A stretch of DNA of 8,302 bases from an uncultured bacterium (GCA_903881205.1 CAIRSC010000023.1:1-8302); one strand, 5' to 3'; positions 1-5,868 are shown, counted from the first letter of the stretch. Notes: generated from the letters alone by a model not told the origin. Translations and numbers: made by a program.

Positions 1-82
1 ACTCGCTTGAGAGAGGGGTGAGCGTACCGCGTTCGCTTGTATCATCTTGTTCCCAGATGTAAAATAGCTGTGTGAGTGCCAT
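1..82 (-). CDS. Possible N-terminal fragment of a minus-strand gene, cut by window edge
   Basis: Reading the minus strand from ATG at 82-80 gives 27 open codons to the window edge, beginning MALTQLFYIWEQ and continuing with an acidic and Thr/Ser-rich stretch. The family is not recognised. There is no Shine-Dalgarno site and no convincing -10 box just upstream. A plus-strand reading of the same bases (3-62, 19 codons then TAA) is also open and would fit the plus-oriented terminator at 112-142 better, although its peptide looks less protein-like. The strand is therefore undecided. Confidence 0.22.
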   Translation of the reverse strand, partial: MALTQLFYIWEQDDTSERGTLTPLSSE

Positions 83-111
83 AAATGTGGTGCTTCCAAA
101 GAAAGTCCTGA

Positions 112-142
112 AATACCACCCGCAAGGGTGGTATTCAGTTTT
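112..142 (+). terminator. Intrinsic terminator hairpin
   Basis: AATACCACCC (112-121) pairs perfectly with GGGTGGTATT (126-135) around a GCAA tetraloop, followed by CAGTTTT. The short T-run is on the plus strand, so it most likely ends a plus-strand transcript entering from before the window. The stem is symmetric enough to have some effect in the other direction too. Confidence 0.65.
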
Positions 143-175
143 GTACATAGGCTGAGCATTATCCATATGTGCTTC

Positions 176-210
176 CTCCCGTCTTATCAACGGTCGTATA
201 TACTATGGGA
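176..210 (+). repeat. Direct repeat copy 1, over the promoter of the PaaX/Cas2-like gene
   Basis: This 35-bp segment matches 781-815 at 26 of 35 positions without gaps. CTCCCGTCTT is shared, then three differing bases, then AACGGTCGTA shared, then a diverged 12-base end closing in GGGA. Copy 1 contains the TATACT -10 box and ends one base before the likely start codon at 211. A shared GAGCATT lies upstream of both copies (154-160 and 768-774), at different distances. Confidence 0.6.
199..204 (+). promoter_or_regulatory. -10 box of a leaderless promoter for the PaaX/Cas2-like gene
   Basis: TATACT (199-204) matches the TATAAT consensus at 5 of 6 positions. It sits six bases before ATG 211, so transcription would be expected to begin at or within a base of the A of that ATG. 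No clear -35 element is seen. The same hexamer at nearly the same spacing precedes the gene at 5869. Confidence 0.5.
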
Positions 211-795
211 ATGGGGAGGTTGGAACAAAAAATACAAACAAACGAAAAGCGCGCCCGTGTTCGCCGCGCTATCCTGCTCACTCTCCACGGGACATCCGCG
301 GTGGCCCTGGCACTACTGGCACCGAATGCATTGCAGCTTCTGCAATACATAGATCCAGATATGAAAAAGAAGCGCGATCCTGCAACGAGGATCCGCGAAG
401 CGGCAAAGCGCTTAGAGAAACGAGGCCTGGTGCAGCGCACCGGAAACGGGTGGTCACTGACGAAAGCAGGTGAGCGGGAAGCATCTCTTGAGAAGGTTAT
501 GGACGACGTGGGGCGCCGTGCTCGCTCCCAAAAGTGGGACGGTCTGTGGCGCGTCGTTATATTCGATGTGTGGGAGCGCCGCCGTAAGACGAGAGATCGG
601 CTCCGTATGCTTCTTGTTGAAACCGGCTTCGTTCGGCTGCAGGACAGTGTATGGATCTATCCTCATGAGTGCGAAGAATTCATTGCATATGCACGCATTG
701 AGCTGAAGTTGGGGACAGGACTGCTCTATATAATCGCGCAGGGCATCGAAAACGAGCAGAAACTAAGGAGCATTTTCAAGCTCCCGTCTTTATAA
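211..795 (+). CDS. PaaX-like winged-helix / Cas2-fold protein with hydrophobic N-terminal helix
   Basis: From ATG 211 the product has 194 residues. Residues 12-19 are Arg-rich and are followed by a hydrophobic helix at about 20-45 with an LLAPNAL segment. Residues 57-90 look like a winged HTH (RIREAAKRLEKRGLV, then a wing). Residues 107-194 resemble the Cas2-like C-terminal domain of PaaX-family regulators: KWDGLWRVVIFDVWE begins with a beta strand whose Asp119 aligns with the conserved Asp of Cas2, and the segment around SVWIYPHE is also typical. PaaX proteins are transcriptional repressors; Cas2 is a nuclease-fold subunit of CRISPR adaptation. No cas1 or CRISPR array is present, so a DNA-binding or regulatory role is more likely than adaptation. 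Start: an in-frame GTG at 169 and an ATG at 205 also exist, but 211 fits the -10 box. The gene is exactly bracketed by direct repeats. Confidence 0.72.
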   Translation: MGRLEQKIQTNEKRARVRRAILLTLHGTSAVALALLAPNALQLLQYIDPDMKKKRDPATRIREAAKRLEKRGLVQRTGNGWSLTKAGEREASLEKVMDDVGRRARSQKWDGLWRVVIFDVWERRRKTRDRLRMLLVETGFVRLQDSVWIYPHECEEFIAYARIELKLGTGLLYIIAQGIENEQKLRSIFKLPSL

Positions 796-815
796 CGGTC
801 GTAGTACTTACGGGA
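781..815 (+). repeat. Direct repeat copy 2, over the stop codon of the PaaX/Cas2-like gene
   Basis: This is the partner of 176-210, offset 605 bp. Its first bases encode the last residues and stop (793-795) of the PaaX/Cas2-like gene, in a different reading frame from copy 1. Copy 2 also carries an inverted repeat, CTCCCGT (781-787) with ACGGGAG (810-816). The TATACT of copy 1 is replaced by a poorer -10 sequence. It is followed by GATATGAAAGGAGG, including a full Shine-Dalgarno match at 822-829. Confidence 0.6.
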
Positions 816-1022
816 GATATGAAAGGAGGCGGTGTACTGTTGCCAAAGTCGGGGCGAGTGCTACCCTGATTTATAGGTTCCGCACTACAAAAGGACGTAG
901 CGCGGAGGGCGGCGGCACTCACATAAGACTTTCACTTTTTGGAGCTCGCACCCGTCCTCCGCACTGCGCCTTTTTCTTTTGGAAAAAGCTGCAGTGCGGC
1001 ATATGTCGCAGTATGCTTTTTT
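816..1022 (+). ncRNA. Candidate structured RNA or attenuator-like region with overlapping hairpins
   Basis: No known RNA class was recognised. Three strong stems overlap. Stem A pairs 902-912 with 952-962 (11 bp, one G-U). Stem B pairs 959-976 with 982-999 (18 positions with one C-C mismatch and one G-U). Stem C pairs 999-1003 with 1012-1016 and runs into T6 (1017-1022), a plausible terminator. A shares four bases with B, and B shares one with C, so they compete. GGGGCGAG (851-858) can pair with 945-953 with one bulged A, which would knot with stem A. A 16-codon ORF lies at 819-869. Whether the region is its own transcript or the trailer of the preceding gene cannot be decided from sequence. 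Confidence 0.35.
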
Positions 1023-1327
1023 GAACAAAAAGATCTTTGCGGATCTAAATAAAAGTTTCAGCAAAAAAATCGTCTGCGCGAAGAAAATAAATTGAAAATA
1101 TTCTTTGTAAAGTTACCGCGTCTAGCGAGGATTCAAAATATAAACTTGTTTACATTTTGTCCGAGCGACGACGCGGAAAGTCGAATGATTTGCATCTCGA
1201 CTTATCCACATATATTTTTTTATTTCACACACGTTCGATACAACGGTGTAATAATTCATAAAACGCATTGAAGATTTTTTTCTTCGGCGCGGGTCGAGTT
1301 TAATACTCAAAGCAAAATTTACATTCT
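1023..1327. other. AT-rich gene-free stretch with one DnaA-box match
   Basis: No convincing gene was found here. The stretch is AT-rich and holds a short inverted repeat (AGATC 1031-1035 with GATCT 1042-1046). It also has a perfect TTATCCACA DnaA-box match at 1202-1210 followed by TATATTTTTTTATTT, and a bulged hairpin at 1227-1249 (CGTT/AACG plus ACAC/GTGT). A single DnaA box is not enough to call an origin. Its 3' end carries the promoter for the small basic peptide. Confidence 0.4.
1299..1304 (+). promoter_or_regulatory. -10 box for the small basic peptide gene
   Basis: TTTAAT (1299-1304) matches TATAAT at 5 of 6 positions. The -35 position falls in a T-run and is weak. Initiation near 1311 would leave a leader of about 16 bases before ATG 1328, without a Shine-Dalgarno sequence. 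Confidence 0.35.
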
Positions 1328-1399
1328 ATGGCAAAGGCAAAAAAGGCTAAGAAGACAACAAAGAAGAAGGCAAAGAAGGCGACCAAAAAGCGCCGATAG
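1328..1399 (+). CDS. 23-residue Lys/Ala-rich basic peptide, histone H1-tail-like
   Basis: ATG 1328 opens 23 codons ending in TAG 1397-1399. The product has 12 Lys, 5 Ala, 3 Thr and 2 Arg besides the initiator Met, and no acidic, aromatic or large hydrophobic residue. It starts MAKAKKAKK and ends KKRR. The pattern of Lys with Ala and Thr resembles the tails of histone H1-like bacterial nucleoid proteins. Binding to DNA or RNA through charge is an inference; a ribosome-associated peptide is an alternative. Support for a real gene: a -10 box upstream, a strong terminator eight bases after the stop, and codons that alternate AAA/AAG and GCA/GCT/GCG rather than forming a simple DNA repeat. There is no Shine-Dalgarno site. 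It is a stand-alone transcription unit before secA. Confidence 0.55.
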   Translation: MAKAKKAKKTTKKKAKKATKKRR

Positions 1400-1406
1400 T
1401 CCGCAC

Positions 1407-1441
1407 AAAGGCCTCTCCATCCGGAGGGGCCTTTTGCTTTT
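1407..1441 (+). terminator. Strong intrinsic terminator after the basic peptide gene
   Basis: AAAGGCCTCTCC (1407-1418) pairs over 12 positions, with one G-U, with GGAGGGGCCTTT (1423-1434) around the loop ATCC. It is followed by TGCTTTT. The T-rich tail lies on the plus strand. It separates the small gene from secA. Confidence 0.85.
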
Positions 1442-1492
1442 GTATATTGGGAGCCAAGAATCTTTTTTATCGCATGAAAAGTCGTTTTGAGG

Positions 1493-1498
1493 TAGGAT
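1493..1498 (+). promoter_or_regulatory. Probable -10 box for leaderless secA
   Basis: TAGGAT (1493-1498) lies six bases before ATG 1505, the spacing seen at the other genes here. The -35 is weak. The same bases contain AGGA seven bases before the ATG, so a weak Shine-Dalgarno reading cannot be excluded. Confidence 0.4.
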
Positions 1499-1504
1499 GT
1501 CCAG

Positions 1505-4036
1505 ATGTCATTCCTGAAGAATCTATTCGGCGATGAGAACGCCACGGCATTGCGCAAGGCTCAGGCGATCGTGCCGTTTGTCAACGCGTTTGAGCCTGCA
1601 ATGCAGGCGCTGACCGATGCCGAACTAAAGGCAAAAACACTTGAATTTAAGGCCCGAATTGAAAAGGGTGAATCGCTCGACGCACTGGCTGCGGAGGCAT
1701 TCGCGACCGTGCGCGAAGCATCGCGTCGAACGCTCGGGCAGCGCCACTTCGATGTGCAGCTGATCGGCGGCATGATCCTGCATCAAGGCGATATCGCGGA
1801 AATGCGCACGGGCGAAGGCAAGACGCTCGTCGCCACGCTCCCGGCGTACCTCAATGCGTTGACCGGCAAGGGCGTGCACGTGGTCACCGTCAACGACTAT
1901 CTCTCGCGCCGCGATGCAGTCTGGATGGGACAGGTCTATGATGCGCTCGGTATCTCGGTGGGTATCATCAATCACGAAGCATCATTCTTATACGATCCGA
2001 CGCAGATCCCTGCAGAACTGAGAAAAGAAGAAGATGAGACGGTGGACGAGATCGGAAGCTTCAAGGTAGAACAGGACTTTCTGCGTGCCTGCACGCGCCG
2101 CGAGGCCTACGCGGCCGACATCACGTACGGTACCAACAATGAATTCGGTTTTGATTATCTGCGCGACAATCTCGAATATTCTCCCGGCCTCTTGCGCCAG
2201 CGTCTGTCGGAGACGGGCGGGTACAACTTCGCGATCGTCGACGAGATCGATTCGATCCTCATCGATGAGGCGCGCACGCCGCTCATCGTTTCGGCACCGG
2301 TATCGGACGCCGAATCGCTCTACCAGCGCTTCGCAGCAATCGCCAATACGCTGGTTAAGGATGAGGACTACACGACCGATGATAAGCACCGCCAGATCGT
2401 GCTGAGCGATTCGGGCATCGAAAAGGCCGAGCGCGCGCTTGGTATCGGCAATATCTATACCGACGCGGGCATCAAATTTGTCCACCATCTCGAAACGGCG
2501 GTACGCGCCAAAGCGATCTACGAACGCGACAAGGACTACGTGGTCAATAACGGTACCATCGTGATCGTCGATGAATTTACCGGACGCATGCAACCGGGCC
2601 GCCGCTGGTCCGACGGCCTGCACCAAGCGATCGAGGCCAAGGAGGGTGTTGAGGTACAGAAGGAATCACGAACCTTCGCAAGTATCACGTTCCAGAACTA
2701 TTTCCGCCTCTATGCGAAGCTTGCCGGTATGACCGGTACCGCGGTCACCTCGTCGGAGGAATTCTATAAGGTATACGGACTCAACACCGTCGTTGTCCCG
2801 ACCAATCGCTCGATCGCACGAGATGACCTCGATGATCTCATTTTCCAGAACGAATCCGGCAAATACCGCGCCATCGCGCGACAGGTGAAGGAGCTCCATG
2901 AGAAGGGTCAGCCGGTCTTGGTGGGCACGGTCTCCGTCGAAAAGAATGAGCTCCTTTCGGCACATTTCAAACAGGAAGGAATTCCACACGAAGTATTGAA
3001 TGCGAAGAATCATGAGCGCGAAGGCGAGGTCATCGCGCAGGCCGGGCGACGCGGCGCCGTCACGATCGCTACCAACGTCGCGGGTCGCGGCGTCGACATC
3101 AAGCTCGGAGGTAATCCGGGGACCCCTGAAGCATACGAAGTGGTGAGGGGGCTCGGCGGCTTGTTTGTGCTCGGTACCGAGCGGCACGATGCCCGCCGCA
3201 TCGACAATCAGCTCCGCGGCCGCGCCGGACGACAGGGGGACCCGGGAGCGACCCAGTTCTTCGTCTCGCTCGAGGACAGCCTGATGCGCATCTTCGCGTC
3301 CGACATGATCAAGCGTGTCATGGGTACCTTCAAGATCCCCGAGGACGAGCCCATCTATAATTCCATGATTACGCGCTCACTCGAGAAGGCGCAGTCGCGC
3401 ATCGAGGAGCTCAACTTCGATTCGCGCAAACACGTGCTCGCATACGACGACGTGCTCAACATACAGCGCAAGTCGGTATACGCGCGCCGTAATGCATTGC
3501 TCACCGGCGGGAGTGTCGCGATCGATAACGAACTCGCCGAGATCGCGCTCGGTGATGAAGAGCTCGAAAAAATAATTAATGAGAAGAAAAACGAAATGGG
3601 CGATGCGTTCTACTCCACAATACAACGCGTGCTCCTGCAGGGGATCGATTATCTCTGGGTGGAACATCTTGAGGCGATGGAGTATCTGCGAAGCTCGGTA
3701 AATCTTCGCGCGTACGGCCAGCGCGATCCGCTCGTGGAATATAAGAAAGAGGGTCTTAAGCTTTTTCAGACGCTCGAAGAGACGTATGCGCAGCAGGCTG
3801 CAGGCGCGGTCCGTGGCCTTGCCAGTGCCCCAATATCTGTGGTCCAGCAGAATACGCAATCCGGCGCAGTTCAGCGGGCAATTTCCAATATTACCGCCCA
3901 AGCTGCACCCAGCGTAGTCGGCGAGATCGGCCGCAACGACAAGGTAACCATCACTAATGGTACCGAGACAAAGGAAATGAAATTCAAAAAGGCAGAGCCG
4001 CTGCTCGCCAGTGGAGAGTGGAAGATCGTTGCGTAG
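1505..4036 (+). CDS. secA: Protein translocase ATPase SecA, compact form without zinc tail
   Basis: SecA is the ATPase that drives unfolded preproteins through the SecYEG channel at the cytoplasmic membrane. The 843 residues start MSFLKNLFGD, as in typical SecA. Seen: Walker A GEGKT (103-107), Walker B VDEID (245-249) followed by the SecA signature to about 260, the preprotein-binding region after NBD1, MTGTA (409-413), NVAGRGVDIKLGG (524-536) and GRAGRQGDPG (572-581), then the helical scaffold with LQGIDYLWVEHL (711-722). Oddities against E. coli SecA from memory: about 25-30 extra residues in NBD1 near 157-197, only about 44 residues between RRNALL and LQGID where E. coli has about 100 (helical wing), and a C-terminus that keeps GRND (809-812) but has no cysteines where the zinc motif should follow. 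The gene sits alone, with a hairpin directly at its stop. Confidence 0.98.
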   Translation: MSFLKNLFGDENATALRKAQAIVPFVNAFEPAMQALTDAELKAKTLEFKARIEKGESLDALAAEAFATVREASRRTLGQRHFDVQLIGGMILHQGDIAEMRTGEGKTLVATLPAYLNALTGKGVHVVTVNDYLSRRDAVWMGQVYDALGISVGIINHEASFLYDPTQIPAELRKEEDETVDEIGSFKVEQDFLRACTRREAYAADITYGTNNEFGFDYLRDNLEYSPGLLRQRLSETGGYNFAIVDEIDSILIDEARTPLIVSAPVSDAESLYQRFAAIANTLVKDEDYTTDDKHRQIVLSDSGIEKAERALGIGNIYTDAGIKFVHHLETAVRAKAIYERDKDYVVNNGTIVIVDEFTGRMQPGRRWSDGLHQAIEAKEGVEVQKESRTFASITFQNYFRLYAKLAGMTGTAVTSSEEFYKVYGLNTVVVPTNRSIARDDLDDLIFQNESGKYRAIARQVKELHEKGQPVLVGTVSVEKNELLSAHFKQEGIPHEVLNAKNHEREGEVIAQAGRRGAVTIATNVAGRGVDIKLGGNPGTPEAYEVVRGLGGLFVLGTERHDARRIDNQLRGRAGRQGDPGATQFFVSLEDSLMRIFASDMIKRVMGTFKIPEDEPIYNSMITRSLEKAQSRIEELNFDSRKHVLAYDDVLNIQRKSVYARRNALLTGGSVAIDNELAEIALGDEELEKIINEKKNEMGDAFYSTIQRVLLQGIDYLWVEHLEAMEYLRSSVNLRAYGQRDPLVEYKKEGLKLFQTLEETYAQQAAGAVRGLASAPISVVQQNTQSGAVQRAISNITAQAAPSVVGEIGRNDKVTITNGTETKEMKFKKAEPLLASGEWKIVA

Positions 4037-4069
4037 AGCCTATCTCGGTGCCCGAGATAGGCTCAATTT
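4036..4069 (+). terminator. Hairpin at the secA stop codon, likely terminator
   Basis: GAGCCTATCTCGG (4036-4048) pairs perfectly over 13 bp with 4052-4064 around a TGC loop. The last base of the secA stop is the first base of the stem. The tail is only AATTT, so termination may be incomplete, or the hairpin may protect the 3' end. The stem is built from two inverted copies of TATCTCGG, a word that recurs in the window. Confidence 0.65.
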
Positions 4070-4099
4070 AGTGAGTATCTCGGGCGTACTCGGGTAGGC

Positions 4100-4222
4100 G
4101 AGTGTTGGAATCTGACAGACGATAAGAATGTTTTGGGGTCGCTATCTGCGGCTGGTGCCGCAGCGCTGAGTCTCGGCCTCGTCAGGCCTGCGAACACCCT
4201 AATACACTCTTATCGTCTTTTT
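4100..4222 (+). ncRNA. Candidate small structured RNA between secA and gatB
   Basis: GACGATAAGA (4118-4127) pairs perfectly with TCTTATCGTC (4208-4217), directly followed by T5 (4218-4222). Inside lie a perfect 7-bp hairpin (CTGCGGC 4146-4152 with 4157-4163, loop TGGT), a 5-bp hairpin (GGCCT 4175-4179 with 4184-4188) and a short helix TCGC/GCGA (4139-4142 with 4190-4193). An alternative outer pairing, GAGTGT (4100-4105) with ACACTC (4204-4209), excludes the last two pairs of the long stem. The 5' part reads like a tRNA-Leu D-arm, but no anticodon arm or T-arm can be formed. The gatB promoter lies after the T-run, so this appears to be an independent RNA and not a gatB leader. Its promoter is not clear. 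Confidence 0.5.
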
Positions 4223-4293
4223 AGTTGTTGGGCGGGGAAGTAAGGCTATCTTGTATCTGGATTTGGAGCCTTGCTGTCGCTGCTTTTGTAACC

Positions 4294-4322
4294 TTGTGGT
4301 CTAGAGCTGTGGTTGCTAGATT
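4294..4322 (+). promoter_or_regulatory. gatB promoter, leaderless
   Basis: TTGTGG (4294-4299) and TAGATT (4317-4322) are separated by 17 bases, and ATG 4330 follows after seven bases. This is the best -35/-10 pair in the window. It puts transcription start at the A of the ATG and fixes the gatB start, since the longer in-frame ORF from TTG 4225 would have to cross this promoter. Confidence 0.65.
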
Positions 4323-4329
4323 GGCATCA

Positions 4330-5793
4330 ATGGAATACGAAGCAACCATCGGTCTTGAGATCCACGCGGAGCTTCGTACGAATACGAAGATGTTCTGCTG
4401 CTCGGCAAACAGCGCCGACGAGAAGCGTCCCAACGTGAATATTTGCCCGGTCTGTATGGCGCATCCCGGGACGCTTCCGGTGATCAACAAAGAGGCCGTA
4501 CGAAGCGTTTTACGCGTGGGGGTTGCACTGGGCTCAAGGCTTGCCGACTATACCGAATTCGACCGTAAGAACTATTTCTACCCGGACCTCCCGAAGGGAT
4601 ACCAGCTTTCGCAGTATGAATATCCGCTCGTCTCTGGCGGCACGTTGAAAGGTGTCGATATCACCCGTGTGCATCTTGAGGAAGATACAGCATCATCGAT
4701 CCACGACGACGCGACTGGGGCGACACTCATCGACTACAATCGTGCCGGAGTTCCGCTCATGGAGCTCGTAACCGAACCGGTGATCAAGAGTGCCGAGCAG
4801 GCGGGGGAGTTCGCGCGCGAGCTCCAGCTGCTACTGCGATATCTCGGGGTCAGTAATGCCAACATGGAAAAAGGTGAAATGCGCGTCGAGGCGAACGTTT
4901 CAATACGCAAAACGACTGATCCGGAGGGAGTTTTTGGCACGAAGGTAGAGATCAAAAACATCAACTCCTTCAACGTTATGGAGCGGGCGGTGCGCTATGA
5001 GCTCAAGCGACAGGAGGAGCTGGTGCGCTCGGGTGGCACGGTGGTGCAGGAAACCCGCGGGTGGGACGATGCAAAGCAGATAACCTTCGCACAGCGCGTC
5101 AAAGAGGGCAGTGCCGACTACCGATATTTTCCCGACCCTGATCTGCCGAGCCTCAGGCTCTCAGAGCTCGCAGGATTCGATACAGCGACACTTGCTGCGA
5201 CCTTGCCGGAGCTTCCGCACGCTCGCCGTGAACGCTATCTCACTGCCGGGATAAAGCCCGACGATGCCGATCTCTATGTGCGGGACACCCGATTCGGAAA
5301 TTTCTTTGACGCGGTGGCCAATGGCTACGATGTCGAATCGGTACTGCTGGCCAGCAACTACATTGCCAATGATCTGGTTAAAATCTTCCGCGATCGTGAC
5401 TCTAAAAACAGCCGAGATATCCTTAGTCGAGATTCCCAAACAAATGACATGCTCGGTATTTCGAGTGATTCCTTTAGGAAGCTGATCGACATGATCCGTG
5501 CAAAGAAAATATCATCTCGCGCTGCAAAGGACATCCTTGCTGAGGCCGCAGCAACCGGTAACGATCCGGAGATCATAGCTGCCGAGAAGGGCCTTATGCA
5601 GACGCAGGACGCCGGCGCACTTGAGGCGGCCGTACAGGGTGTCATAGATCAGAATCCGACGGTGGTTGCAGACTACCGGGCAGGCAAGGAGGCGGCACTA
5701 CAGTTCCTCCTCGGGCAGTGCATGAAGGTGCTCCGTGGTGCCGCCGATCCGGTCGCACTTGGCGACCTGCTGAAGAAAAAACTCGCCGCATAA
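4330..5793 (+). CDS. gatB: Asp-tRNA(Asn)/Glu-tRNA(Gln) amidotransferase subunit B
   Basis: GatB is the kinase/transamidase subunit of GatCAB, which converts misacylated Glu-tRNA(Gln) or Asp-tRNA(Asn) to the amide form with ammonia delivered from GatA. From ATG 4330 there are 487 residues, close to the usual 475-480. Seen: TIGLEIHAEL (6-15), the Cys segment FCCS (22-25) with CPVC (39-42), FDRKNYFYPDLPKGYQ, HLEEDTA, DYNRAGVPLMELVTEP, GEMRVEANVS, VEIKNINSFN and DYRYFPDPDLP, then the helical and YqeY-like tail domain from about residue 340 to the end. Many homologues have CxC at the first Cys pair, whereas here the two Cys are adjacent. gatA and gatC are not in the window. The start was chosen from the MEYEATIGLEIH family start and the promoter; the 35 residues before it are rejected. 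Confidence 0.97.
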   Translation: MEYEATIGLEIHAELRTNTKMFCCSANSADEKRPNVNICPVCMAHPGTLPVINKEAVRSVLRVGVALGSRLADYTEFDRKNYFYPDLPKGYQLSQYEYPLVSGGTLKGVDITRVHLEEDTASSIHDDATGATLIDYNRAGVPLMELVTEPVIKSAEQAGEFARELQLLLRYLGVSNANMEKGEMRVEANVSIRKTTDPEGVFGTKVEIKNINSFNVMERAVRYELKRQEELVRSGGTVVQETRGWDDAKQITFAQRVKEGSADYRYFPDPDLPSLRLSELAGFDTATLAATLPELPHARRERYLTAGIKPDDADLYVRDTRFGNFFDAVANGYDVESVLLASNYIANDLVKIFRDRDSKNSRDILSRDSQTNDMLGISSDSFRKLIDMIRAKKISSRAAKDILAEAAATGNDPEIIAAEKGLMQTQDAGALEAAVQGVIDQNPTVVADYRAGKEAALQFLLGQCMKVLRGAADPVALGDLLKKKLAA

Positions 5794-5798
5794 TCTTG

Positions 5799-5836
5799 CC
5801 GAGAAGTTATCAACATCTGTATCTCGGAGTACCGAG
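5799..5836 (+). repeat. Competing inverted repeats between gatB and the first HTH gene
   Basis: CCGAGA (5799-5804) can pair with TCTCGG (5822-5827). Alternatively CTCGG (5823-5827) can pair with CCGAG (5832-5836) around AGTA. No T-run follows, so it is not a standard terminator. It may be an operator or a weak 3' end structure for gatB. It lies 20 bases upstream of the next -10 box. Confidence 0.4.
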
Positions 5837-5855
5837 TCGCGTGCTGGTGGCGATG

Positions 5856-5861
5856 TATACT
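5856..5861 (+). promoter_or_regulatory. -10 box of a leaderless promoter for the double-HTH membrane protein
   Basis: TATACT (5856-5861) lies seven bases before ATG 5869 and is identical to the hexamer before the gene at 211. No good -35 is visible. There is no Shine-Dalgarno sequence. Confidence 0.5.
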
Positions 5862-5868
5862 TTCAGAT

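Noticed and set aside
3..62. Plus-strand C-terminal fragment ending in TAA at 60-62
   Set aside because: Only 19 codons are visible and the peptide is unrecognisable. It is kept as the alternative to the minus-strand reading because a plus-oriented terminator follows.
169..210. Longer start (GTG 169 or ATG 205) for the PaaX/Cas2-like protein
   Set aside because: The TATACT -10 box lies inside that extension, six bases before ATG 211, and there is no ribosome-binding site for the upstream starts.
176..815. The two direct repeats as a CRISPR array
   Set aside because: There are only two imperfect copies, 605 bp apart, with a gene and not a spacer between them.
1122..1310. 62-codon minus-strand ORF in the AT-rich gap
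   Set aside because: It overlaps the small-gene promoter, shows no recognisable domain, and has no promoter or ribosome site of its own.
1988..2626. Long minus-strand ORF (212 codons) within secA, and similar ones at 2666-3187 and 3377-3901
   Set aside because: They lie wholly opposite conserved SecA motifs and follow from GC-rich codon usage. No promoter or recognisable domain was seen.
4098..4209. tRNA-Leu/Ser gene between secA and gatB
   Set aside because: An acceptor-like 6-bp pairing and a D-arm-like segment exist, but no anticodon stem-loop and no T-arm with a TTCRA-type loop can be formed.
4225..4329. N-terminal extension of GatB from TTG 4225
   Set aside because: The 35 residues do not resemble GatB. 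They overlap the TTGTGG/TAGATT promoter and begin just after the T-run of the preceding RNA. The family start MEYEATIGLEIH is at 4330.
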